Shown: positions 44,730 to 54,019 of the stretch, in pieces
Layout: the number at the start of each line of letters is the position of its first letter
Numbering within the stretch: position 1 is the first letter of the stretch
NCBI RefSeq assembly: GCF_900199455.1
Contig: NZ_FZQR01000004.1
Location: forward strand, 310,001 to 374,000
Reading direction: 5' to 3'
DNA length: 64,000 bases
Source of the DNA: Mesorhizobium carmichaelinearum
Lineage (GTDB): Bacteria; Pseudomonadota; Alphaproteobacteria; Rhizobiales; Rhizobiaceae
Notes under the pieces: generated by a model
What the model saw: the letters and a program-made list of their open reading frames with translations, nothing else
Databases searched by the model: none
Told to the model about the DNA's origin: nothing
Program-made: the position numbers and the translations under genes

Positions 44730-45908
44730 TCAAAGGAGAATCTTGCGGACGAGCCTGACGCCAACCAGCGCCATGTAGGCGGCGAAGAACAGCCCGAGTG
44801 ACCAGCCGAAGCCGGAAGGCCCGAAACTGTCCATGCCGATGCCGATGGCCTGTGGGCCAAGCACCATGCCGACGCCGTAACACAGCACGAAGGCTGCATT
44901 GGCCGACGCCAGTTCGTGGCCGGAGAGCTGCGAACCGAGATGGGCGAGGCCGATCGTGTACATGGCCGCGACGACACCGCCCCAGACGAATAGAAGCGCT
45001 GCCATCAAGTGCCAGTTCGCGGCAAAGAAGGGCATGAACAGCGTGCCGGCAAGGCCAACCGTGGCGCAGGCGAGCAGCAGATAGCGCCGGTCCGAAACGC
45101 GGTCGCTGATCATGCCGATCGGGATCTGCAGGAGCACATTGCCAAGGCCGATCATGGTCAGCAACAGTGCCGCGTCGGCTTCGGAATAGCCGATGCGGTT
45201 GCCATAGACGGGGAACAGCGCGAAGCCGCCGGTCTCGACCGCGCCGAACACCAGCACGGCAAAAGTCGCGGTCGGCACCAGCCAGATGTAGCGCAGGAAA
45301 TTGCTGGTTTCGCCATCGGCTACAATGCTCGGGCTTTCGTTGCGCGCCGCCAACACCGGTATCGCGGCCAGCGTCACCAATCCAATGATGACGCCGAACG
45401 GCCTGAAACCTGAGCTGCCGAGATGCGCGAACAGCCACGGTCCGGCGGCAAAACCAAGCGACAGGACGGTGGCGTAGATGCCTAGGACAAGGCCGCGGCG
45501 ATGTGGCGGTGCCGAGGTACTGATCCAGAATTCCGACAGGATGAACAGCACCGTCAACGCGATATGCAGCACGATGCGCAGCGGGAACCACATCCAGAAG
45601 TCAGGCGCGAAATGGAAGCCGACAAAGGCTAGCGCGCCGGTGGCGATCATCGCGATCATGGTCCAGGCGACGCCAAAGCGCATGGCGAGCGGCGTCGCCA
45701 GCGGCGCACCGGCAATCGAGGCCAGACCGGCGACGGCGGTGTTGAGGCCGATCATCGAAGCCGAGTGGCCGCGCGTTTCCAGGATGACGCTGAGCAGCGG
45801 CATGCCGAGGCCAATGGCGATGCCGACGACGCTGATCGACGAAATCGCCGCCACCATTGGCAGCCAGTGTACGCGTTCGTCGCCCTGTGGTTGGGTATCG
45901 ACCGTCAT
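44730..45908 (-). CDS. Major facilitator superfamily transporter
   Basis: The 392-residue carrier starts at MTVDTQPQGDERVHW; a longer frame would begin inside the dispersed repeat. Twelve membrane segments are visible in two bundles, with the MFS signature between segments 2 and 3 weak (TPLAMRFGVAW) and between 8 and 9 clearer (GMISDRVSDRRYLLLAC). It resembles YcaD-type permeases. Substrate is unknown. Repeat copy 3 lies just upstream, between it and the Nudix gene. Confidence 0.85.
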   Translation of the reverse strand: MTVDTQPQGDERVHWLPMVAAISSISVVGIAIGLGMPLLSVILETRGHSASMIGLNTAVAGLASIAGAPLATPLAMRFGVAWTMIAMIATGALAFVGFHFAPDFWMWFPLRIVLHIALTVLFILSEFWISTSAPPHRRGLVLGIYATVLSLGFAAGPWLFAHLGSSGFRPFGVIIGLVTLAAIPVLAARNESPSIVADGETSNFLRYIWLVPTATFAVLVFGAVETGGFALFPVYGNRIGYSEADAALLLTMIGLGNVLLQIPIGMISDRVSDRRYLLLACATVGLAGTLFMPFFAANWHLMAALLFVWGGVVAAMYTIGLAHLGSQLSGHELASANAAFVLCYGVGMVLGPQAIGIGMDSFGPSGFGWSLGLFFAAYMALVGVRLVRKILL

Positions 45909-45935
45909 GGGATGCTGAATACTCTGTCTCTTTGA

Positions 45936-45988
45936 TCTTACGCAATTCCGGGCGGAAAACCGCGTCACACTTTCCTGGAATTGCTCTA
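45936..45988 (-). repeat. Dispersed intergenic repeat, copy 3 of 4
   Basis: On the minus strand this begins with the TAG stop of the Nudix gene (TAGAGCAATTCCAGG) and ends at CGGAATTGCGTAAG. It is the same element as copies 1, 2 and 4, again in the orientation of the gene it follows. Confidence 0.85.
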
Positions 45989-46726
45989 CAGAAGTTCGCG
46001 GGTGAAGCGGTTGCGGACAAGTCGGTAGAAGGGGACGGGGCCACCCGGACGCAGCAGTGGATCACCGGCAAGGCGCTTTTCCAGCTCGTCCAGGATCATT
46101 CGGGTGATGTCGGGTATATCGGCTTCCCGGGCCTTGGCAAGCGGCAGCCAGACCAGTTCCTCGAGTTCGTTGGTCGGGCCACCACCCGGCAGTTCGACGG
46201 CGACATCGCTGCGCCAGGCGCTGAAGAAACGGGTGTCGAAGCGGCGGACCCGGTTGGGCGGAGTGATGGCGCGCGCGATGAAGCGCAGCGTTTCGAGCGA
46301 AGGCCTTACGCCGTGTTCGACAAAACCTTGCCAGTCGCGCTTGTCGGTCGCGAAGGCGGCCTTCTGGCCGATCAGCAGACCGGCTTCCTCATAGGTCTCG
46401 CGGATTGCGGACAAGGCGACGGCGCGGGCTCGCGCGGCACTGGTGCGGCCGGGACCTGCAAGCAGCTTGGCTTCCTCGTCGCGATGCAATGCGGTGGCGG
46501 TCGCGATGCGGCTGTCGGCCGGATCGGTACGGCCACCGGGAAACACGAATTTTCCGGGCATGAAGGCGTGGCCGGCGTGGCGGCGGCCCATCAGCACCAG
46601 CACCTCATCGTCCTTGCGGTCGAGCAGGATCAGGGTCGCGGCATCACGCGGACGCAGGGGCCGGCCGCCATGTGCGGCAAGACCCTTGTCGAGCTTGTCG
46701 ACATCCGCCTTGGTCATTGCTTCCAT
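45986..46726 (-). CDS. Nudix hydrolase
   Basis: The 246-residue protein begins near the Nudix domain: VLVLMGRRHAGHAFMPGKFV, FPGGRTDPADSR, then AIRETYEEAGLLIG. About 35 residues separate the first Gly of the box and the catalytic REtYEE helix, an insertion seen in NUDT19 or RNA-decapping-like subgroups. It likely hydrolyses a nucleoside diphosphate conjugate such as a CoA derivative; substrate is unproven. The stop codon is part of repeat copy 3. Confidence 0.88.
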   Translation of the reverse strand: MEAMTKADVDKLDKGLAAHGGRPLRPRDAATLILLDRKDDEVLVLMGRRHAGHAFMPGKFVFPGGRTDPADSRIATATALHRDEEAKLLAGPGRTSAARARAVALSAIRETYEEAGLLIGQKAAFATDKRDWQGFVEHGVRPSLETLRFIARAITPPNRVRRFDTRFFSAWRSDVAVELPGGGPTNELEELVWLPLAKAREADIPDITRMILDELEKRLAGDPLLRPGGPVPFYRLVRNRFTRELL

Positions 46727-46798
46727 GCGCTGGACCTAGCGGAAACTTCTTGCAAACGAAAGTGGCCTTTCACGGTCGGTATATTGCGCCAGTAGCGC

Positions 46799-47254
46799 TT
46801 AGGCGCCGTGGTGAGACTCCGCCCCATCCTTTTCGCCACCGAATCCGTGCATATAGAACGCCCATTGCAGTCCGATGACGGCGCCTTTGACAGGCTGCAG
46901 CAGGGCAACCGACAAGACGATGGTCAAGGGCACCCAGATGAGGATGTGCTGCCAGGTGGACAAGGTCGACGTCGCTTCGACGCCCATGAAGGCACCGAGA
47001 ACGATGTGGCCGACGATGACGATGACCAGATAGGCCGGCAGGTCGTCGGCGCGATGGTGATGGATCTCCTCGCCACAGACGCTGCAGGTCTCGACAGTCT
47101 TGGTGAAGCCGCGGAACAGCTTGCCTTCGCCGCAGTTCGGGCAGCGGCCCAACAGGCCGCGCTTCATCGCCGTCCACAAGGGGCGGGCAACCCGGCCCGT
47201 GTGATGTTCGCCGCCGAAAACCTGTTCTTGTATCCCTAATTCTTTTGGCATCAT
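46799..47254 (-). CDS. DUF983 family membrane protein with zinc ribbon
   Basis: The 151-residue protein has an N-terminal zinc ribbon (RCPNCGEGKLFRG and ETCSVCGEEIHHH) followed by two membrane segments (YLVIVIVGHIVLGAF and ILIWVPLTIVLSVALLQ). DUF983 is common in alphaproteobacteria; its function is not established. The ATGATG start overlaps the rnr stop and GGAG lies upstream, so it is translationally coupled to RNase R. Confidence 0.88.
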   Translation of the reverse strand: MMPKELGIQEQVFGGEHHTGRVARPLWTAMKRGLLGRCPNCGEGKLFRGFTKTVETCSVCGEEIHHHRADDLPAYLVIVIVGHIVLGAFMGVEATSTLSTWQHILIWVPLTIVLSVALLQPVKGAVIGLQWAFYMHGFGGEKDGAESHHGA

Positions 47255-49557
47255 CGTCTCCTGCCGCGCGAACCAGGTCGCGATTGCGACGCACGGGCGC
47301 GGCCCTTGGCCTTGTGAAACGACTTACTGGAGCCTGGCAGGGGCTTCGGGTCGGTCAACATCTCGAAGCGCATCGCGCCGGCCATTGGTGCCACCTCGAC
47401 GAGCCGAACCTCGACATGGTCCGCGAGCTGGTAGCCTTTGCCCGAGCGTTCTCCGAACAGGGAGCGAGCCGTTTCGTCGTATATATAGTAATCGCCGCCC
47501 AGAGTTGACACAGGGATGAAGCCATCAGCGCCATATTGCGGCAATTGGACAAATAGTCCTGATTTGGTGACGCCGGAGATGCGGGCGTCGAAGCGGTCGT
47601 CGATGCGCTCGGCGAGATAGGCTGATATAAGCCGGTCGACCGTATCGCGCTCGGCCGCCATGGCACGCCGTTCCGTGCCGGAGATCAGTATCGCAACGTC
47701 TTCGAGCCGAGCTGCTTCGTCCTGCGTCAGTCCCCCCGGGCCGAGGCCAAGTGCGGCAATAAGCCCGCGATGCACGATCAGGTCGGCGTAACGCCGGATC
47801 GGCGAGGTAAAATGGGCGTAGCGCCTGAGGTTGAGGCCGAAATGGCCGATATTCCCAGGCGAATATTCGGCCTGGCTCTGCGAGCGCAGCACCACCTCGT
47901 TGACCAGCGCCTCATTGTCGGCGCCGCGCACGCGCTCCAGAATGCCGTTGAACTGGCTGGGCCGCATCTGCGCGCCGCGCGCCAGCGACAGGCCGAGCGT
48001 CTGTAGGAATTCGCGCAGCGATTCCTGCTTGGCGAGCGACGGCGCATCGTGGACGCGGTAGACCAGCGCCTGCTTCTTTGCCTCCAGCGTCTCGGCGGCG
48101 GCAACATTGGCCTGGATCATGAATTCTTCGATGAGCTTGTGGGCGTCGAGCCGGTCCGGCACCATGACGCGATCGACCGTGCCGTCCGGCTTGAGCAGGA
48201 TCTTGCGCTCCGGCAGGTCGAGTTCGAGTGGCTGGCGGCCGTCGCGGCCGCGCTTGAGGATCGCATAGGCGTCCCAGAGCGGTTTCAGCACAGTGTCGAG
48301 GATCGGGCCGGTCTTGTCGTCGGGCACACCGTCGATCGCCGCCTGCGCCTGCGGGTAGGCGAGCTTCGCAGCGGATTTCATCATCACGCGATGGAAGGAG
48401 TGCCGGATCTTGTGGCCATCGGCGGAGAAGGTCATGCGCACGGCCAGCGCCGGGCGATCCTGGCCCTCACGCAGCGAACAGAGATCGTTGGAGATGCGCT
48501 CGGGCAGCATCGGCACGACGCGGTCCGGGAAATAGACCGAATTGCCGCGCTTCAAGGCTTCGCGGTCGAGGGCCGTGCCGTAGCGGACATAGGCGGCGAC
48601 ATCGGCGATGGCGACGGTGGCGATCACACCGCCGGGGTTTTTCTCGTCCAGATCGGGCGTGGCGAAGACGGCGTCGTCATGGTCCTTGGCGTCGGCCGGA
48701 TCGATGGTGACCAGCGGCAGGTCGCGCCAGTCCTCGCGGTGATCAAGCGTTGCCGGCTTGACGGTCTCGGATTCGGCGATGACGTCGGCCGGGAAAATGT
48801 GCGGGATGTCGTGGGCGTGGATGGCGATCATCGAGACCGCCTTTTCGCTGGTCAGCGAACCCAGCACGTTGAGCACCTTGGCGCGCGGCAGCCCATAGCG
48901 CGAGGCGCGCGCGGGCTCGACCTCGACCAAGTCGCCATTCTCAGCGCCGTTCTGGAATTCCTTGTCGACGATCAGTTCGGGTTGGCGGCGTTCCACCGGC
49001 TCGATGCGGAATGTGCCGTCCTTCAGCACGCGGAAGACGCCGAGAACGGCATCGGTGCGCTTCTCGAAGATCTTCATCACCCGGCCGGTATAGGCGGGGC
49101 CGGACGGATCATCGGTCGGAAAGGTCTTGGCCAGCACGCGGTCGCCGATGCCCGGTGCCGATCCGTTGCCGCTGCGTGACACGCGGATCGAGACGACGGG
49201 TGGCTCGCCCGTGCCCACGGACTCGGCCGGATGCGCCAGCAGGACACCGTCGCCGTCGCGGCCAAAAATGTCGAGCACAGCGACATGGGGCAGGGCGCCG
49301 ACGCGGGCCAGCCGCTTGCGCTCCTTGGTCAGCACGCCTTCGTCCTGCAGGTCGCGCAGAATGTCCTTCAGCCAGATGCGGTCATCGCCGCGCAGCGCGA
49401 AGGCCTTGGCGATGTCGCGCTTTCCGGCGCGATCGGGATTTTCGGCGATATAGCGCAGGATTTCGTCGCGCGAGGGCCTGTAGTCGTCCTTGACCTTGGC
49501 TCTCGTGTCGGCGGTGCGCGGATCGCCGTGGCTTCGTCCGGTGATCCTGCGCGCCAC
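47251..49557 (-). CDS. rnr: Ribonuclease R
   Basis: The 768-residue exonuclease degrades structured RNA 3' to 5'. An N-terminal winged helix (RDEILRYIAENPDRAGKRDI), two cold-shock domains, the RNB catalytic domain with metal-binding Asp residues in DPADAKDHDDAVFA, a C-terminal S1 domain (GVTKSGLFVQLPQYGADGFI) and a Lys/Arg-rich tail are present in order. The start is GTG with AGGA four bases before it. It follows topA by six bases and is coupled to DUF983. Confidence 0.95.
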   Translation of the reverse strand: MARRITGRSHGDPRTADTRAKVKDDYRPSRDEILRYIAENPDRAGKRDIAKAFALRGDDRIWLKDILRDLQDEGVLTKERKRLARVGALPHVAVLDIFGRDGDGVLLAHPAESVGTGEPPVVSIRVSRSGNGSAPGIGDRVLAKTFPTDDPSGPAYTGRVMKIFEKRTDAVLGVFRVLKDGTFRIEPVERRQPELIVDKEFQNGAENGDLVEVEPARASRYGLPRAKVLNVLGSLTSEKAVSMIAIHAHDIPHIFPADVIAESETVKPATLDHREDWRDLPLVTIDPADAKDHDDAVFATPDLDEKNPGGVIATVAIADVAAYVRYGTALDREALKRGNSVYFPDRVVPMLPERISNDLCSLREGQDRPALAVRMTFSADGHKIRHSFHRVMMKSAAKLAYPQAQAAIDGVPDDKTGPILDTVLKPLWDAYAILKRGRDGRQPLELDLPERKILLKPDGTVDRVMVPDRLDAHKLIEEFMIQANVAAAETLEAKKQALVYRVHDAPSLAKQESLREFLQTLGLSLARGAQMRPSQFNGILERVRGADNEALVNEVVLRSQSQAEYSPGNIGHFGLNLRRYAHFTSPIRRYADLIVHRGLIAALGLGPGGLTQDEAARLEDVAILISGTERRAMAAERDTVDRLISAYLAERIDDRFDARISGVTKSGLFVQLPQYGADGFIPVSTLGGDYYIYDETARSLFGERSGKGYQLADHVEVRLVEVAPMAGAMRFEMLTDPKPLPGSSKSFHKAKGRARASQSRPGSRGRRR

Positions 49558-49563
49558 GCCGTC

Positions 49564-52185
49564 CTACCCTTTTTTCTTCGCGGCCGGCTTTTTGGCCGCT
49601 GTTTTCTTGGCTGCCGGCGCTTTGGCCGCTGCCGCCTTGCGGAACGGCTTCTTGCCGCCGCCGCCCTTGGCTTCCTTCTCGGCAATCAGCGCCAACGCAT
49701 CCTCGATGGTTACCGATTGCGGATCCTTGCCCTTGGGCAGCGTGGCGTTGACCTTGCCGAAATTGACGTAAGGCCCGTATTTGCCGTCGCGCACGACGAT
49801 CTTGCCGCCGCCATCGGGATGGTCGCCAAGTTCCTTGAGCGCAGCCGCCGTGCCACCGTTGCGGCCACCCTTGGCCTTGGACTGCTTCTCGGCAATCACC
49901 GTGACAGCTCGGTTGAGGCCGATCGAGAACACATCCTCGATGCTGTCGAGATTGGCGTAGGTGCCGTCGTGCAGCACGAACGGGCCGTAGCGGCCGAGCC
50001 CGGCCGAGATCATCTTGGCCGTTTCAGGATGTTTGCCGATATCACGCGGCAGCGCCAGCAGGGCGAGTGCCTTCTCATGGTCGATGGATTCAGGCGTCCA
50101 GCCCTTGGGCAGGCTCGAGCGCTTGGCTTCCTTGCCGTCGCCGCGCTGGAGGTAGGGGCCGAAGCGGCCTGAGCGCAGCGTGATTTCCTCGGCCGTATAA
50201 GGGTCCTTGCCGAGCACCTTGGTGCCCTCCTCGCCACCGCCATTCTCGCCATTCGGATTGGCGGCGTCACCGAGCTGGCGGGTGAAGGAGCATTCCGGAT
50301 AGTTCGAGCAGCCGACGAAGGCGCCGAACTTGCCGAGCTTCAGCGACAGATTGCCGGTGCCACATTTCGGGCAGATGCGCGGGTTGGAGCCGTCTTCCCG
50401 CGTCGGGAAAACCAGCGGCGCCAGTTCTTCGTTCAGCGCATCGAGGACGTCGGTGACGCGCAGTTCCTTGATGTCGGCGACCGCGCCCGAAAAATCCTTC
50501 CAGAAATCGCGCAGCACGTCCTTCCAGGCGAGCTTGCCGTCGGAGATCTCGTCGAGCTTTTCCTCGAGCGATGCGGTGAAGTCATATTCGACATAGCGCT
50601 CGAAGAAGCTTTCCAGGAAGGCCGACAACAGGCGGCCCTTGGCTTGCGGCACCAGCCGGCGCTTGTCGATCGTGACATAGTCGCGATCCTCGAGTGTCTT
50701 CAGGATCGCCGTATAGGTCGACGGGCGGCCGATGCCGAGCTCTTCCAGCTTCTTGATCAGCGTCGCCTCGGAATAGCGCGGCGGCGGCTCGGTCGTGTGC
50801 TGGGTGGCGTTGATCGCCTGGCGGGCAAGCTGTTCGCCGGCGCGGATTTCGGGCAGGCGACGGTTTTCCTCGTCTTCCGCGTCGTCGTCCTTCTGATCGG
50901 TGTAGGCGGCGATGAAGCCGTCGAAGCGAACGACCGAACCGACGGCGCGAAGCTCGGCGGTGCGGGCGCCGTTCACCGCCTCGATCTCGACGGTGGTGCG
51001 CTCGATCTCGGCCGGCTGCATCTGGCTGGCGATGGCGCGCTTCCAGATCAGCTCATAAAGCCGCATCTGGTCGGAATCGAGGTATTGCCGCACCGATGCC
51101 GGGGTGCGCATGAAATCCGTCGGGCGGATGGCCTCGTGCGCTTCCTGGGCGTTCTTGGCCTTGGCGGTGTACTGGCGCGGCTTTTCCGGCAGATATTTCG
51201 GGCCGAATTCCTTGGCGATGGCGTCGCGGGCACCCGAGATCGCCTCGGGCGCCATCTGCACGCCGTCGGTTCGCATATAGGTGATCAGGCCGGTGGTCTC
51301 GCCACCGATCTCCATGCCTTCATACAACCGCTGCGCCACCTGCATGGTGCGGGTGGCCGAAAAACCGAGACCCGATGAGGCGGCCTGCTGCAGTGTCGAG
51401 GTGGTGAAGGGCGGGCCGGGATTGCGCTTGGTGGGCTTGGCTTCGACGGATAGCGCCTTGAAGGTCGCGCCCTCGAGCATCGCCTTGATGTCGTCGGCCT
51501 GCGCCTTGTTGGCAATATCGAGCTTTTGCAGCTTCTTGCGCTCGAAGGCGGTCAGCCGCGCTTCGAACGTCTCGTTGCGCGGCGTGCCGAGGATGGCGGC
51601 GATCTGCCAATATTCCTCGCGGATGAAGCGTTCGATCTCGGATTCGCGGTCGCAGACCAGGCGCAGCGCCACGGACTGGACGCGGCCGGCCGAGCGGGCG
51701 CCGGGCAATTTGCGCCACAGCACCGGCGACAGCGTGAAGCCGACGAGATAGTCGAGTGCACGGCGGGCAAGGTAGGCATCGACCAGCGGCGCATCGATCT
51801 GGCGTGGATTGGCCATCGCTTCCAGCACCGACGACTTGGTGATGGCGTTGAAGACGACGCGGCTGACGGTCTTGTCCTTCAATGCGCGCTTCTGCTTCAG
51901 CACTTCCAGCACGTGCCAGGAGATGGCTTCGCCTTCGCGATCCGGGTCGGTGGCGAGGATCAGGCCGTCGGCATCCTTGACCGCCTTGGCGATGTCGGCG
52001 AGGCGCTTGCCCGAGGCGGTGTCGACCGCCCAGGACATGGCAAAATCCTCATCCGGACGCACCGAGCCGTCCTTGGCCGGCAAGTCGCGGACATGGCCGA
52101 ACGAGGCCAGAACCTTGTAGTTCCTGCCGAGGTATTTGTTGATTGTCTTCGCCTTGGCCGGCGATTCGACGACGACGACGTCCAT
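49564..52185 (-). CDS. topA: DNA topoisomerase I
   Basis: The 873-residue type IA enzyme relaxes negative supercoils. The Toprim domain begins MDVVVVESPAKAKTINKYLG and contains ATDPDREGEAISWH; the active-site Tyr is in GLITYMRTDGVQ. One four-Cys zinc finger (CPKCGTGNLSLKLGKF, then CSNYPEC) is followed by several Toprim-associated C-terminal repeats (KYGPYVNFGKVNATLPKG, with related GRYGPFVLHDG and GRFGPYLQRGD) and an Ala/Lys-rich tail. It leads the topA-rnr-DUF983 operon. Confidence 0.97.
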   Translation of the reverse strand: MDVVVVESPAKAKTINKYLGRNYKVLASFGHVRDLPAKDGSVRPDEDFAMSWAVDTASGKRLADIAKAVKDADGLILATDPDREGEAISWHVLEVLKQKRALKDKTVSRVVFNAITKSSVLEAMANPRQIDAPLVDAYLARRALDYLVGFTLSPVLWRKLPGARSAGRVQSVALRLVCDRESEIERFIREEYWQIAAILGTPRNETFEARLTAFERKKLQKLDIANKAQADDIKAMLEGATFKALSVEAKPTKRNPGPPFTTSTLQQAASSGLGFSATRTMQVAQRLYEGMEIGGETTGLITYMRTDGVQMAPEAISGARDAIAKEFGPKYLPEKPRQYTAKAKNAQEAHEAIRPTDFMRTPASVRQYLDSDQMRLYELIWKRAIASQMQPAEIERTTVEIEAVNGARTAELRAVGSVVRFDGFIAAYTDQKDDDAEDEENRRLPEIRAGEQLARQAINATQHTTEPPPRYSEATLIKKLEELGIGRPSTYTAILKTLEDRDYVTIDKRRLVPQAKGRLLSAFLESFFERYVEYDFTASLEEKLDEISDGKLAWKDVLRDFWKDFSGAVADIKELRVTDVLDALNEELAPLVFPTREDGSNPRICPKCGTGNLSLKLGKFGAFVGCSNYPECSFTRQLGDAANPNGENGGGEEGTKVLGKDPYTAEEITLRSGRFGPYLQRGDGKEAKRSSLPKGWTPESIDHEKALALLALPRDIGKHPETAKMISAGLGRYGPFVLHDGTYANLDSIEDVFSIGLNRAVTVIAEKQSKAKGGRNGGTAAALKELGDHPDGGGKIVVRDGKYGPYVNFGKVNATLPKGKDPQSVTIEDALALIAEKEAKGGGGKKPFRKAAAAKAPAAKKTAAKKPAAKKKG

Positions 52186-52556
52186 GAGGTCTCATATCAG
52201 CTGTGGTGCGGCAGAAGAATTCCGCTGCGCGCGACGAAATCTCGTTCTATTTGTCGCTCACATGGCCGCGCTTTTGCATCCGGTCAAGGGGAAGCGCCCA
52301 AATTGCGGAGCTGTCCGCAGCAATACACTCTTAGAGTGTATGGAGAAAATCACAGATTTTGGCTTGGAGAGATGGCGGTCTCGAGTCGGCTGCAATGGCT
52401 CGGTTTCATGTTTGCATCGAGTCGAGGAAGAATTCGCCGCAATGCCGCACCGAGGCGTGGGCGATACGGTTCACAAACAAGCTGGCCGCCGGATCGAGGA
52501 AGGATGTCCGGCGACCAGTCCATATCCCGCCAGCGAGCGGGATATGGCATGAGGGT
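52186..52556. other. 371-base gene-free region upstream of topA
   Basis: No credible gene is seen. The region should contain the topA promoter. Its clearest feature is a perfect 19-base palindrome at 52323-52341, followed by an AT-rich inverted repeat AAAATC-ACA-GATTTT at 52346-52360. The stretch near 52510-52550 repeats short CCCGC/GCGGG words but forms no long hairpin. Confidence 0.6.
52323..52341. promoter_or_regulatory. Operator-like perfect 19-bp palindrome
   Basis: ATACACTCTTAGAGTGTAT has nine-base perfect arms around a central T, the size and symmetry of a dimeric repressor site. It sits about 140 bases upstream of topA on the minus strand and about 600 bases from the COG4315 gene start on the far side. 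No known consensus is recognised. Confidence 0.5.
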
Positions 52557-52934
52557 TCAGTCGGCTTTGGCGGTATGCCAGACGCCGGCGACGCCATCAC
52601 CGCTCACATCTCCGGCTTTCTTGTCCTTGATGAAGGTGTAAAGCGGCTTTCCGTCATAGGCCCACATCTTGGTGCCGTCGGTACGGTCGACGATTGTCCA
52701 GCCTTCGGAAGTCTTCGCGCCGGCCTCGGCCTTCAGCGGTAGCCAGTTGGCGGCGCATTTGTCGTAGCAGTTCGACTTGCCCTTCTCGTCCTTGTCGTAG
52801 GTGTAAAGCGTCATGCCCTTGGCATCGGTGTAGATCTTGGTGCCTCCGACATCGGCTTCCTTCCACGCTTCGGCGGCGAAGGATGCCGCGGTGCTGAGCA
52901 GAAGTGCTGCCAGCCCTATTGTTATGGTTCTCAT
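52557..52934 (-). CDS. Secreted COG4315 (lipoprotein_15) family protein
   Basis: The 125-residue protein has a Sec signal peptide (MRTITIGLAALLLSTAASFA), with GGAGATTTCC directly before the ATG. The mature part has two copies of the family unit: GMTLYTYDKDEKGKSNCYDK with CAANWLPL, and AYDGKPLYTFIKDKKAGDVS. Cys pairs in the first unit may form a disulfide. Family function is not established. No lipobox is present despite the family name. Confidence 0.88.
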   Translation of the reverse strand: MRTITIGLAALLLSTAASFAAEAWKEADVGGTKIYTDAKGMTLYTYDKDEKGKSNCYDKCAANWLPLKAEAGAKTSEGWTIVDRTDGTKMWAYDGKPLYTFIKDKKAGDVSGDGVAGVWHTAKAD

Positions 52935-53112
52935 GGAAATCTCCCTGGCTGATATTTGGAGACGCGCGGGAAATCGCGGCCTCTTTATATCAACGTCTCA
53001 TGCAGGCGCTTTCGTCCCGATCTACGCATGCGGCGATGACTTTCCACACAATGGTGATTGGCAGACATGCCTAGGCGTCGCTATATCCGGCCGAAGCAGT
53101 TGGAGTTTTGGA

Positions 53113-53859
53113 ATGGCATTGGACATCGGCTATGTCAGCGCGGTCGGGGCGGGAGCCATCTCGTTCCTGTCGCCTTGCGTGCTGCCGCTGGTGCCGCCCT
53201 ATCTCTGCTATATGGCCGGGGTCTCCGTTGACGATTTTCGCGGCAATGCGGGCGTGACGGCCCGCGAAGGGACGCGCGGCGCGCTGCTTTATTCCTCGAT
53301 CGCCTTCGTGCTCGGCTTCTCGACCGTGTTCGTCGCGTTAGGCGCCGGCGCGTCGACCATCGGCCGGCTGCTGCGCGTCTGGCAGGAGCAACTGGCGATG
53401 GGTGCCGGCGTGCTTATCATCCTGATGGGGCTGAATTTCCTCGGCATCCTGCGCATTCCGCTATTGTCGCGCGAGGCGCGCTTCCAGTCGCAGGGCAAGC
53501 CGGCCAGTGCCGTCGCCGCCTATGTCATGGGACTAGCCTTCGCCTTTGGCTGGACGCCTTGCATCGGTCCGGTGCTGGGACCGATCCTGACGCTGGCCGG
53601 CGGCCGCGAAACCGTGGGCGAGGGCGCGCTGCTACTCGCCGCCTATTCGCTCGGCCTTGGCATCCCGTTTCTGATCGCTGCGCTGTTTTCCGGCGCCTTC
53701 ATGCGCTTCCTCGGCAAATTCCGCGTCCATCTCGGCCGCGTCGAAAAGGCCATCGGTGCGCTTCTGGTCGTCGCCGGCGTATTTTTCCTCACCGGCGGCG
53801 TGCAGACGGTGTCTTACTGGCTGCTGGAGAATTTCCCGGTGCTGGGGCGGCTGGGGTAA
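53113..53859 (+). CDS. ccdA: CcdA-type thiol-redox membrane protein
   Basis: The 248-residue six-segment membrane protein carries reducing equivalents across the inner membrane for cytochrome c maturation or periplasmic thiol repair. The redox Cys residues lie in FLSPCVLPLVPPYLCYMAG and GWTPCIGPVLGPILTLAG, the symmetrical pair of motifs of the CcdA/DsbD-beta family. The ATG at 53113 gives a start directly into the first membrane segment; longer in-frame starts overlap the divergent gene. No thioredoxin partner is adjacent. Confidence 0.9.
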   Translation: MALDIGYVSAVGAGAISFLSPCVLPLVPPYLCYMAGVSVDDFRGNAGVTAREGTRGALLYSSIAFVLGFSTVFVALGAGASTIGRLLRVWQEQLAMGAGVLIILMGLNFLGILRIPLLSREARFQSQGKPASAVAAYVMGLAFAFGWTPCIGPVLGPILTLAGGRETVGEGALLLAAYSLGLGIPFLIAALFSGAFMRFLGKFRVHLGRVEKAIGALLVVAGVFFLTGGVQTVSYWLLENFPVLGRLG

Positions 53860-53898
53860 CGCTGCCACTGCGGCATTTGCTCTAAAACATCGGACAGT

Positions 53899-53930
53899 GG
53901 ACCTACTGATTAAAAGTCAGTTGCTCGACC
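53899..53930 (-). other. Remnant of a tRNA-Lys(UUU) anticodon arm
   Basis: Read on the minus strand, 32 bases match the D-stem 3' side, complete anticodon stem-loop (ACTGA, CTTTTAA, TCAGT) and variable region (AGGTCC) of bacterial tRNA-Lys. The T arm and acceptor stem are absent and flanking bases are unrelated, so it is not a functional tRNA. It lies between ccdA and glmU and may be a recombination scar or attachment-site remnant. Confidence 0.8.
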
Positions 53931-54019
53931 ATCTCACCGGATTTTAACCGCATTGGTGCAGCATGGCGCCACTGCTATCCTGTCTTGATTCCCAACCCTT
54001 TTCCCATGGTTGTTCGCCT

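Noticed and set aside
52350..52550. A 66-codon minus-strand frame upstream of topA.
   Set aside because: No ribosome site, no motif, and overlapping frames in other phases are equally open.
53963..54019. Longer N-terminus for GlmU from an upstream ATG.
   Set aside because: The 19 added residues do not fit the family, which begins directly at the [11 protein letters not shown] strand.
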